DNA of 64,000 nucleotides, taken from NCBI RefSeq assembly GCF_001424305.1, contig NZ_LMPD01000003.1, positions 79,032 through 143,031 on the forward strand. The letters run 5' to 3'. Shown piece by piece: positions 1-7,083 of this stretch (position 1 is the stretch's first letter; every line of letters starts with the position of its first letter). The notes beneath the pieces are model-generated. The model worked only from the letters and a program-made list of their open reading frames with translations, searched no databases and had not been told where the DNA came from. Source of the stretch: Pedobacter sp. Leaf176. GTDB taxonomy: Bacteria; Bacteroidota; Bacteroidia; Sphingobacteriales; Sphingobacteriaceae. The position numbers were made by a program, and so were the translations under genes.

Positions 1-73
1 AGATCTTTTTAGAATCCACTTTAAAGATTCGCTGCGCAGAGCCTTCGGGTTCTCAACAAGGTCGAAATGACGG
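1..73. repeat. Dispersed palindromic repeat, right part only
   Basis: The window opens inside a copy of the repeat family described at 2489-3414. It carries the loop, the variant arm with GCTGCGCAGAGCCTTCGGG, and the end GGTCGAAATGACGG. The left arm lies outside the window. It sits downstream of the GH92 gene. Confidence 0.7.
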
Positions 74-167
74 CTATAGTAAAAAGGCCTTATCGCTAAG
101 GCTTTCAATTTGCAATATACTTTAGGATGCAGCCTTCGCGCGAAAAACGAGCAACGAAAAATGAACC

Positions 168-2318
168 TTACTTCGTTACTATCTCCATCTTACCCCCATT
201 CTTAAACAAATCATGGGAAACAAAATAACCTTTTATATCCTTTCCATTTACTTTAATGTTGGTCATATCCCTCCCCTTTCCAGGTTTGGAAATCGTAATG
301 TACTTGCCATTATTGCTGCGCCATTTTACCTCATCAAACAAGGGTACAGTCACCAGGTATTCTGCATCGGTAGCAGAAAATGGATACAAGCCCAAGGCGC
401 TAAACACATACCAGGACGACATTTCACCGGCATCGTCCATGCCACATAGCGCCAATCCATCATCGCCGATTCCGTATAAATTGTTCAGAATATTATCTAA
501 AACCTTTTGAGATTTTTCGGGCTTTCCAATAAAGTGATAAGCAAAGGGTGCTTCATGGTCGGGCTGGTTGCCGTGGCAATATTGGCCAATCATCGTTTCT
601 ACATTTCTGGCGATGTAATTCGGGTTCCAGGGAACTGTAAAAAGGGAATCGAGTTTGGATTCAAAACCCTTTGCGCCACCATACAATTCAATAAGCCCTT
701 TCATATCGTGTGGCGCATAAAAAGATACCTGCCAGGCATTCGCTTCCCTGTACATGTATTCGTAATAAGGGAATTGTGGATTGAAAGGCTTTATCCAGCT
801 GCCATCGGCCAGTTTGCCACGCATAAAACGGGTGGAAGGGTCGAACATGTTTTTATAGTTCTTCGATCTTGCCATTAAAATCTTGTAATTCGCCGTATCG
901 CCAAGGTTCTTTGCGATTTGGGCAACTGAATAATCATCATAGGAATACTCCAAAGTTTTGGAAACCCCGGCACTTGCTTTAGTTTCCACCTGTGGGTTTT
1001 TAATGTCCGGTTCTGAGATGAAGCCTTTCTTAATGTATTCCTCCACATGCGGGCGGGCGCCTCCAGGTGTATTCGCATTCTTTAATAAGATCTGATAAGT
1101 AGCTTTAATATCAAACTTATCAATGCCACGCAAATAAGCTCCGGCAATAGAAGAGGAACCATGGTCGCCATGGAAAAACGTCGGGATAAATCCTTTTTTA
1201 TCACCTACATCTTTCATCGATTTAATGACGTCGAGGGTAACATCCGGCGATATTAAGCCAAGAAGTACATCCTTATTACGATAAGTATCCCAAAGGGAAG
1301 GTTCCGTATAATACCTGAAATCAGATTTAACCACTTGTCTATTTGCATCGGTATATTCGCCGCTGACATCACTGCGTAAGGCCGGCCATAAAAAGGAGCG
1401 GTAGAGGCAGGAATATAACATCACTTTTTGTTTTGCCGTTCCGCCTTTTACCTGTATGGAGGATAAAATAGTTTCCCATTTCTGTGTGGCCTCCTTGCGA
1501 ATTTCATTAAAGGTTTTGTTACCGATTTCTTTGAGTAGATTCTCTTTTGCATTGGCGGTACTTACAAACGAAAGTCCGATTTTAAGTTCAACCGGTCCAT
1601 TATTTCCGTTTGCTAAATGCGCAATGGCATAGCCGCTGCGTTTACCTTCCTCTGTTTTATCGAGCTTATCTATTTTAGTATTTAAAATCGCATAGAAATA
1701 AACATTTTCACCGCCCTGGAAGCCTTTAATGGCGTTACTTCCATCCTGCTCTATCGTCCAGGTGGATACGCGACTGTTGGCCTTCCCCATATCAAAAAGG
1801 ATATGCCTGTCGGCCTTATTTTTAAATTCATATTGATGGTAACCAGCCCTTAAGGTCGACGTTAAACGGACATTCACCTGGTAATCGTCCAGGTAAACCT
1901 GGTAATAACCTGGTGCAGCACTTTCATTTTTATGAGAAAATCTGGAACCAAATTTAGCCCCCGGATTCGACATGGGTAAAATGGGAATGTTGCAGAGGTT
2001 CCAATGGCCTTTGTTTGTATGCGTAAATCCATAGATAACGGAATCTTCATATTCATAACCCGCTCCTGAGCCGTACTCCGTCATCGGGCTTAGTTGTACC
2101 ATTGCGTTTGGCAAAGAACTGCCTGGAAAAGTTAATCCCGCCCAGGAACGCCATCCTTTGGGCAATTCATAACCGAGGATTTTAGGATCAGTAAGCGGCG
2201 CAGTACCAATAAAGGTGTTTACAAATTTGGTGTAGTTGCCTGTGGATTGGCTCTTTGCTGTTAAGGCAATCAACAACATGATGGCTAAACTAAATAAATT
2301 TTTCTTAAGGATACTCAT
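168..2318 (-). CDS. GH92 family alpha-mannosidase, secreted
   Basis: This is an exo-acting, calcium-dependent alpha-mannosidase of family GH92 that would trim mannose from mannans or N-glycans in the periplasm or at the cell surface. The 716 residues match the family's usual 700-770. A signal peptide covers residues 1-23 (MSILKKNLFSLAIMLLIALT, then AKSQ). Family motifs visible are EANAWQ near residue 524 (the position of the general acid), HGNQPDHEAPF near 580, and MDDAGEMSSWYVFSALG near 626, which holds the aspartates expected for the base and calcium site. Linkage specificity cannot be read from the sequence. The start is the ATG just before the hydrophobic stretch. It is transcribed alone, with repeats on both sides; a GH125 alpha-mannosidase lies 2.8 kb away on the same strand. 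Confidence 0.92.
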   Translation of the reverse strand: MSILKKNLFSLAIMLLIALTAKSQSTGNYTKFVNTFIGTAPLTDPKILGYELPKGWRSWAGLTFPGSSLPNAMVQLSPMTEYGSGAGYEYEDSVIYGFTHTNKGHWNLCNIPILPMSNPGAKFGSRFSHKNESAAPGYYQVYLDDYQVNVRLTSTLRAGYHQYEFKNKADRHILFDMGKANSRVSTWTIEQDGSNAIKGFQGGENVYFYAILNTKIDKLDKTEEGKRSGYAIAHLANGNNGPVELKIGLSFVSTANAKENLLKEIGNKTFNEIRKEATQKWETILSSIQVKGGTAKQKVMLYSCLYRSFLWPALRSDVSGEYTDANRQVVKSDFRYYTEPSLWDTYRNKDVLLGLISPDVTLDVIKSMKDVGDKKGFIPTFFHGDHGSSSIAGAYLRGIDKFDIKATYQILLKNANTPGGARPHVEEYIKKGFISEPDIKNPQVETKASAGVSKTLEYSYDDYSVAQIAKNLGDTANYKILMARSKNYKNMFDPSTRFMRGKLADGSWIKPFNPQFPYYEYMYREANAWQVSFYAPHDMKGLIELYGGAKGFESKLDSLFTVPWNPNYIARNVETMIGQYCHGNQPDHEAPFAYHFIGKPEKSQKVLDNILNNLYGIGDDGLALCGMDDAGEMSSWYVFSALGLYPFSATDAEYLVTVPLFDEVKWRSNNGKYITISKPGKGRDMTNIKVNGKDIKGYFVSHDLFKNGGKMEIVTK

Positions 2319-2416
2319 GCTTCTCGATATATATTCTGCTTACTATATCAAATATAAAAATTTATAGTTCCGGGTATAAAAAATAGCATTAACGTTACAC
2401 TAAATCGTTTAATTAA

Positions 2417-2477
2417 GTCTCCACTTCAAAGATTTTGCTCGCAAAGCCTTCGGGTTCTCCACAAGTTCGAATTGACG
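2417..2477. repeat. Partial dispersed repeat arm
   Basis: This is a half-copy of the repeat family: a loop end CACTTCAAAGATTTTGC, the GCCTTCGGGTTCTCCACAAG variant, then TTCGAATTGACGAG. It directly precedes the complete copy at 2489. Confidence 0.6.
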
Positions 2478-2488
2478 AGTATATTTAC

Positions 2489-2575
2489 CGTCCTCTCGAA
2501 TAGAGCGCAGCGGAATGGAGAGATCTTTATAATAGAAGCCATTTAAAAGATTTCTCCACAAGTTCGAAATGACGA
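2489..2575. repeat. Dispersed palindromic repeat, loop type L1
   Basis: The element opens with CGTCCTCTCGAATAGAGCG and AGCGGAATGGAGAGATCTTT and ends with AAAGATTTCTCCACAAG then TTCGAAATGACGAC. The two ends are imperfect reverse complements, so a transcript would fold into a long hairpin. The loop (TTTATAATAGAAGCCATTT) is the same as in the copy at 3181. Confidence 0.8.
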
Positions 2576-2628
2576 CTTATAGTTATAGTCCTCTAGACTG
2601 AATTGAGTGCATAGGGAACGGTTGGAAA

Positions 2629-2928
2629 TTACCAGGTTAGTATGCCAGGACTTAAATCCTTCCATTCAGGATTTTCTGTATTAATCAACATTTCTTTTTT
2701 AGTCCTATTCCATTTTTTCAACTGTTTCTCACGGGCTATAGCTTCTTCAATGCTAGAGTAAACTTCATAATATATACAAATTGACAAGTTATATTTTGCG
2801 GAAAATGATTTAGGATTAATTTTTTCCTGATGCTGCTTAATTCTTATTTGTAAATCAGCAGTAACGCCAATATAAAGGGTAGTTTTTTGGAAATTAGTCA
2901 TAATATATATGCAACCGCCTTTTTCCAT
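2629..2928 (-). CDS. Small GIY-YIG nuclease-domain protein
   Basis: This 99-residue, single-domain protein belongs to the UvrC/GIY-YIG endonuclease superfamily. The GIY-like motif is CIYI at residues 6-9, YIG is at 19-21, the active-site arginine is in the DLQIRIKQH segment, and the glutamate lies in AIAREKQLKKWNR, followed by the typical KKEMLI. Length and motif order fit the stand-alone group seen in many Bacteroidota genomes, usually in several copies and of unknown role. No DNA-binding extension is present. It is flanked on both sides by copies of the palindromic repeat. It may act on DNA structures, but no substrate is known. Confidence 0.85.
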   Translation of the reverse strand: MEKGGCIYIMTNFQKTTLYIGVTADLQIRIKQHQEKINPKSFSAKYNLSICIYYEVYSSIEEAIAREKQLKKWNRTKKEMLINTENPEWKDLSPGILTW

Positions 2929-3017
2929 ATTTTTATCTCAAATTACAAATTACTTCCTAAACTGATAAGATAATTTTATACCGTTCAAAAAAAATATGGT
3001 GGCGGTTTAGTGTTAGT

Positions 3018-3120
3018 CGTCATCTCGACTGGAGCGCAGCGGAATGGAGAGATCTTTTAAAAACGATTCTAATCAGGTGTTATTAGTTAAAAGATTTCTC
3101 GGCTACGCTCGAAATGACGG
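3018..3120. repeat. Dispersed palindromic repeat, loop type L2
   Basis: A complete copy: CGTCATCTCGACTGGAGCGC and AGCGGAATGGAGAGATCTTT form the left arm, and AAAAGATTTCTCGGCTACG then CTCGAAATGACGG the right arm. The loop carries AACGATTCTAATCAGG and TGTTATTAGTT, which recur almost unchanged at 3291. Confidence 0.85.
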
Positions 3121-3180
3121 CTGGAGTGAAGAATATTACGAACTAAGGCATTGGAACGATGTCAAAATTCCACAGCTTGC

Positions 3181-3280
3181 CGTCCTCGCTCGTCGTTCTC
3201 TCGACTGGAGCGCAGCGGAATGGAGATATCTTTATAATAGAAGCCATTTAAAAGATTTCTCCACAAGGTCGAAATGACGA
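3181..3280. repeat. Dispersed palindromic repeat, loop type L1
   Basis: A complete copy with a short duplicated start (CGTCCTCGCTCGTCGTTCTC). Its loop TTTATAATAGAAGCCATTT is identical to that of the copy at 2489, on the other side of the GIY-YIG gene. Confidence 0.85.
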
Positions 3281-3290
3281 CTATATTTAC

Positions 3291-3414
3291 CGTCATCTCG
3301 ACTGGAGCGCAGCGGAGTGGAGAGATCTTTTAAAAACGATTCTACTCAGGTGTTATTAGTTAAAAGATTTTGCTTCGCAGAGCCTCCGGGTTCTCCGCAA
3401 GGTCGAAATGACGA
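3291..3414. repeat. Dispersed palindromic repeat, loop type L2
   Basis: A complete copy whose loop differs from that at 3018 by one base (ATTCTACTCAGG against ATTCTAATCAGG). The right arm has the longer variant with GCTTCGCAGAGCCTCCGGG. The order of copies is L1, gene, L2, L1, L2. Confidence 0.85.
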
Positions 3415-3516
3415 CTATATCGAGATGACGACTTATTTTGAACATGGTATGAGCACATGTTCAGGTAAAATATTTTCTTAGTTTTACTTAGGTGCCTAAG
3501 GTAGTGAATAAAATCT

Positions 3517-3532
3517 TTTGCCAAATGGCAAA
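3517..3532. promoter_or_regulatory. FNR-like palindromic operator, copy 1
   Basis: TTTGCCA-AA-TGGCAAA is a perfect inverted repeat with 7-base arms. Read as TTGCC-N4-GGCAA it has the half-site and spacing layout of an FNR box (TTGAT-N4-ATCAA). It ends 33 bases before the start codon of the Crp/Fnr gene, which suggests autoregulation. An identical copy lies at 4142. Confidence 0.75.
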
Positions 3533-3565
3533 TAATTACACCACATTGTCACTTATATTTAGCCC

Positions 3566-4135
3566 ATGGAAGAAATGATTAATTACATTTTAAGATTTGG
3601 ATCCATCACCCGGCAGCAAATCGATTTGGTCCAATCCAAAGCTGAAGTCATTCACCTGAAAAAAGGTAGATATTTCTCTGAAGCCAATAAAATTGCAAAG
3701 CAGCTTGGTTTTCTTACAGAAGGTGTAATCCGGGTTTGTTATTATGGAAAAGACGGGGAAGAATACACGAGGTGTTTTGTTCGGGAAAACCGGTTCGTTG
3801 TGGATTCAGTTAGTTTTTTTAATGATAGCCCATCATCAGAATATGTAGAAGCTGTAACGGATTGTACCTTATTGGTTTTTAGCAAAAATTCGTTTTCCGA
3901 ATTATCTATTGCAATTGCTAACTGGAGCGATATTTTTACCAGAATACTTACGGATGCGCTGATGAAAAAGGTTCAGGACAGCAATACCATGCTGAACCAG
4001 GATGCAACAACGAGGTATTTAAAATTCCTGGAGCTCTTCCCGACTGTGGCCAATCGGGTTCCGCTTTCCATGCTGGCCTCCTATTTAGGCATTACACAAT
4101 CCTCCCTAAGCCGGATCAGAAAAAACATTTCGTAA
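3566..4135 (+). CDS. Crp/Fnr family transcriptional regulator
   Basis: A 189-residue regulator with an N-terminal cyclic-nucleotide-binding-like beta-roll (about residues 10-115) and a short C-terminal helix-turn-helix (about 140-186, ending in MLASYLGITQSSLSRIR). The effector-pocket signature of true cAMP receptors is not seen. No cysteine cluster for an iron-sulfur centre is visible, so it is not a classical FNR. Proteins of this size are a common Bacteroidota-specific branch. The start ATG follows the operator at 3517. The next gene, an SDR, has the same palindrome in front of it, so the two probably form a small regulon with autoregulation. The signal it senses is unknown. Confidence 0.88.
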   Translation: MEEMINYILRFGSITRQQIDLVQSKAEVIHLKKGRYFSEANKIAKQLGFLTEGVIRVCYYGKDGEEYTRCFVRENRFVVDSVSFFNDSPSSEYVEAVTDCTLLVFSKNSFSELSIAIANWSDIFTRILTDALMKKVQDSNTMLNQDATTRYLKFLELFPTVANRVPLSMLASYLGITQSSLSRIRKNIS

Positions 4136-4141
4136 TTTGTT

Positions 4142-4157
4142 TTTGCCAAATGGCAAA
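4142..4157. promoter_or_regulatory. FNR-like palindromic operator, copy 2
   Basis: The same 16 bases as at 3517 (TTTGCCA-AA-TGGCAAA) occur 7 bases after the regulator's stop codon and 47 bases before the SDR start. CAACTTTG at 4179-4186 resembles the Bacteroidota -7 element TAnnTTTG, so the operator would sit upstream of a promoter core for the SDR gene. Confidence 0.75.
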
Positions 4158-4204
4158 TCTTTTTCGCCTTTTATACTTCAACTTTGTTGTATAAAAAATA
4201 TAAA

Positions 4205-4918
4205 ATGAAAAAGAAAGTATTAATAACGGGTGGTAATAAAGGCATCGGTTTCGAAACCGCCAAACAATTATTGGCGAAAGATTATTTCGTTTACCTGGCT
4301 TGCAGGGATAAGGAGAAAGCCACTGAAGCAATTACAGAATTAAACAACCTCGGCTATAACGATGTGGAAGCCATCGACCTTGACGTGACTAGCGAGGCTT
4401 CGATAAAAAATGCGGCGAACCAGATTGAATCTCTTGATATCCTGATTAACAATGCGGGCATTCCTGGCGACTACCCTCAAAAAGCATCGGAGACTTCGCA
4501 GGAAAATCTAAGAAATGTATTCGATACGAATTTCTTTGGTTTGATTCGAACCACACAAGCTTTTATTCCGGCATTCAAAAAATCAGACGCCCCAAGGATA
4601 GTGAATGTTTCGAGTGACTTGGGTTCGCTGGGCAACCACAGCAACCCGGAATGGGAACACTATGACGTGAAGTTACTGGCCTACTGCTCATCCAAAACGG
4701 CTTTAAACGCTTTTACCGTTATGCTGGCTTACGAGTTTAAAGACACCAACTTCAAAATTAACAGTGTAAATCCCGGTTACACAAAAACAGATTTCAACAA
4801 CAACCAAGGTCCGAAACCGGTTGAAGAAGCCGGTGAATTGATTGTAAAATATGCAATTTTAGATGACGACGGACCGACAGGAAAATTCTTTAGCGAAGGC
4901 GGGGAGTCGCCGTGGTAA
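4205..4918 (+). CDS. Short-chain dehydrogenase/reductase
   Basis: An NAD(P)-dependent oxidoreductase of the classical SDR family, 237 residues from the ATG at 4205. An in-frame TTG at 4184 would add seven residues but is less likely, because the typical SDR N-terminus MKKKVLITGGNKGIG starts at the ATG. The cofactor motif GGNKGIG is at residues 9-15, NNAG near 83, catalytic Ser in VNVSSD near 135 and YCSSK (Tyr159, Lys163). The C-terminal part (PGYTKTDFN, later PTGKFF) resembles carbonyl-reductase-like SDRs. The substrate is unknown. The shared palindrome suggests control by the Crp/Fnr protein just upstream. Confidence 0.88.
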   Translation: MKKKVLITGGNKGIGFETAKQLLAKDYFVYLACRDKEKATEAITELNNLGYNDVEAIDLDVTSEASIKNAANQIESLDILINNAGIPGDYPQKASETSQENLRNVFDTNFFGLIRTTQAFIPAFKKSDAPRIVNVSSDLGSLGNHSNPEWEHYDVKLLAYCSSKTALNAFTVMLAYEFKDTNFKINSVNPGYTKTDFNNNQGPKPVEEAGELIVKYAILDDDGPTGKFFSEGGESPW

Positions 4919-4924
4919 TCACAC

Positions 4925-5010
4925 CGTCCTCTCTACTGGAGCGCAGCGGAATGGAGAGATCTTTGTCTAGTATCCATTTCAAAGATTTCTCCACAAGGTC
5001 GAAATGACGA
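4925..5010. repeat. Dispersed palindromic repeat, third loop type
   Basis: A complete copy in the gap between the SDR and GH125 genes. The arms match those at 2489-3414, but the loop reads GTCTAGTATCCATTTC. Confidence 0.8.
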
Positions 5011-5032
5011 CTTATTTTTTAAGAACCATGGC

Positions 5033-5068
5033 AAAAAAAGGCCCGTTCCGGTTAACAGAACGGGCCTT
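5033..5068 (-). terminator. Rho-independent terminator of the GH125 gene
   Basis: An 11-base stem (AAGGCCCGTTC paired with GAACGGGCCTT, 5038-5068) lies 4 bases after the GH125 stop codon. On the minus strand it is followed by seven T residues. Because it lies between converging genes it may also stop transcripts from the SDR side. Confidence 0.85.
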
Positions 5069-5072
5069 ATGA

Positions 5073-6494
5073 TTAAGCTTTTAATAAAGCAGGTTTTTCA
5101 TGGTAAGTACGCCAAAGCAATTCGCCAAATAAAGTATTCGACCAGGCGAACCAGGCCCTCGTAAACTTCGACGGGTCATTTTTATTAAAGGATTCATGCA
5201 TAAAACCTTTGCCTGCATGTGTTTTTTGCAGTGTTTCTATACACATTTTTATTTCTTTTTCATCTGTTGAGGTAAGGGCCCGCATCGTTAAACTCATTGG
5301 CCAAATCATATCCTGACCAACATGTGGTCCTCCGATACCTTCTCCAGCGGTGCCTTTAAAGAAGTATGGGTTGTCTAGCGAGAGTGCAAATTTCCTCGTA
5401 TTTTGGTATATTGGATCACTTAATTTTAACGCGCCTAAGTAAGGCAGGGACAATAAACTCGGTACATTGGAGTCGTCCATTAAATAGGCACTTCCAAAGC
5501 CATCCACTTCAAAAGCATAAATTTTTCCATATTTAGGATGATTTACGACGCCGTGTTTTTGAATGGCTGCATTGACTTCATCAGCAAGGTTTAATAAATT
5601 ACTTTGTAAAGCGGCATCCGGCTGCAACGCCTTAACCATTTCTGCAGCTTGCTTTAAACTGGTAACGGCGAAGAAATTAGATGGAATCAGGAAGGGAAAT
5701 ATTGTTGCATCATCACTTGGGCGAAAGGCCGAACATATTAAACCAACCGGATTTACGGGAAATCCGTAACCCGCCATTGGCAAACTATCCGTTGGTTGGG
5801 TGGTTTCCCTTTGAAAATGATAAGCACCTTTTGACGTTTTACGCTGCTGATCTTTAAAAGTTTTCAAAGTCGCCTCAATTCCTTTTTTCCAATCGGCATC
5901 AAATGGCATTTTATCACCTGTTTTTTTCCAGTAATGGTAAGCCAGGCGAATCGGGTAACACAGGGAATCTATTTCCCATTTACGCTCATGTACACCGGGC
6001 TGCATGGCCGTTTTATCTGTTTTCCATTCACCCACCTTATTTGCATCGCCATAAAAAGCATTTGCATAAGGATCTTTTAAAACGCATTGCGTTTGGTGGA
6101 TAATTACGCCGGCAATCAGTTTTTTTAAGGGCAAATCTTCATTCACAAATTGCAGATAAGGCCATACTTGTGCCGAACTATCCCTTAGCCACATGGCATC
6201 GATGTCTCCGGTGATTACATAAGTATCCGGACGGCCATTCTTATCTGAATGGTAAACGGTGGTGTCCAATGTATTAGGGAAACAATTTTCAAAAAGCCAA
6301 TTCAATTCAGGATTTTTAACGTTTGCCTGAAAAGTTTTAATCGCCGCATCTACCGCTTTACTTTTAAAATGTCTTTTACCTTCAGCAACCCTTACTACCG
6401 GAAATTCGGGTAAACCTGCTGCGAAAGAAAATTTTGAAGCGACAACACCAGCGCCCAGAAGGCTCGTATTTTGTATGAAAGTTCTCCTTTTCAT
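5073..6494 (-). CDS. GH125 exo-alpha-1,6-mannosidase, Tat-exported
   Basis: A metal-independent, inverting exo-alpha-1,6-mannosidase of family GH125, acting outside the cytoplasm. Its 473 residues are close to the family norm with a leader added. The N-terminus MKRRTFIQNTSLLGAGVVAS is a twin-arginine signal. Conserved blocks are WLRDSSAQVWPYL near residue 100 (acid aspartate), GEGIGGPHVGQDMIWPMS near 385, and GFMHESFN near 433 (glutamate likely the base), followed by FAWSNTLFGEL. It is a single-gene unit with its own terminator. Together with the GH92 enzyme it suggests breakdown of alpha-mannan or N-glycan material, although no SusC/SusD pair is adjacent. Confidence 0.9.
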   Translation of the reverse strand: MKRRTFIQNTSLLGAGVVASKFSFAAGLPEFPVVRVAEGKRHFKSKAVDAAIKTFQANVKNPELNWLFENCFPNTLDTTVYHSDKNGRPDTYVITGDIDAMWLRDSSAQVWPYLQFVNEDLPLKKLIAGVIIHQTQCVLKDPYANAFYGDANKVGEWKTDKTAMQPGVHERKWEIDSLCYPIRLAYHYWKKTGDKMPFDADWKKGIEATLKTFKDQQRKTSKGAYHFQRETTQPTDSLPMAGYGFPVNPVGLICSAFRPSDDATIFPFLIPSNFFAVTSLKQAAEMVKALQPDAALQSNLLNLADEVNAAIQKHGVVNHPKYGKIYAFEVDGFGSAYLMDDSNVPSLLSLPYLGALKLSDPIYQNTRKFALSLDNPYFFKGTAGEGIGGPHVGQDMIWPMSLTMRALTSTDEKEIKMCIETLQKTHAGKGFMHESFNKNDPSKFTRAWFAWSNTLFGELLWRTYHEKPALLKA

Positions 6495-7083
6495 AATTAT
6501 TATTTATGTTAATTATTTTTTCGGTTAAGAATTAAAACGATAAAACCATCATCAACACACTCAATGGTTGATTCAGTATTATTCGGTTAGAACGAAAACA
6601 AATATATATTAAAAATTTTCGATTCCAAATGATAAAAGGCTTTTAAAGGAATACTAAATCGTTTTTTCAATTCAAATTCTTCTACTTTTTTTACTTGATT
6701 TAACCAAGACTGAAACGCATTTATACATTTAATTTAGGTATTTATTACTCGTTTCAGTGCAAACTTTGGCCAATTTTCATTGTTGTTTAATCGATTTGAA
6801 TTTTGATAACTGATTTGTTTTGCCATACACCACAGTCTTGCCTCGGCGGCCGAAATTCCCCTTTTTAAACAACTTGTTCGGCCTGAACGTTGCAATCCGG
6901 ATATCTGTTAAGCCGGGTTTAAGCGGAACGGGGATATCCTGCTGTGGCTTGCTGGATGGAAATATGAATTGGTGATAATAATGATAGAATGTCATCCTTG
7001 AGCTTGTCGAAGATATATAATGAAATTATAGGTGCTTCTTTAGATCAACGTGACAAAATATAAATTGATAATAACAGGAACAG
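6495..7083. other. Divergent intergenic region, GH125 / treZ
   Basis: A 589-base spacer between divergently transcribed genes, so it must hold both promoters; I could not fix either one. It contains a minus-strand open stretch, 6777-6995, listed separately, and a short repeat-like string GTCATCCTTGAGCTTGTCG at 6991. Confidence 0.5.
6777..6995 (-). pseudogene. Possible gene remnant of unknown origin
   Basis: A 72-codon open stretch has protein-like composition in its middle and end (for example PLKPGLTDIRIATFRP and GKTVVYGKTNQLSKF). Its start codon falls in the end of a repeat-like string (GTCATCCTTGAGC) and there is no signal peptide or full domain. It may be the C-terminal end of a lost secreted protein. 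It could also be a chance reading frame; I do not recognise a family. Confidence 0.25.

Noticed and set aside
507..878. 123-codon plus-strand frame inside the GH92 gene
   Set aside because: It is antisense to a well-supported enzyme and has no family resemblance.
3044..3277. Plus-strand reading frame of 77 codons
   Set aside because: It lies wholly in the palindromic repeats; its sequence is the translation of the repeat arms.
2417..3414. CRISPR array
   Set aside because: The repeats are about 90-120 bases, palindromic, irregularly spaced and interrupted by a gene; no regular spacers and no cas genes.
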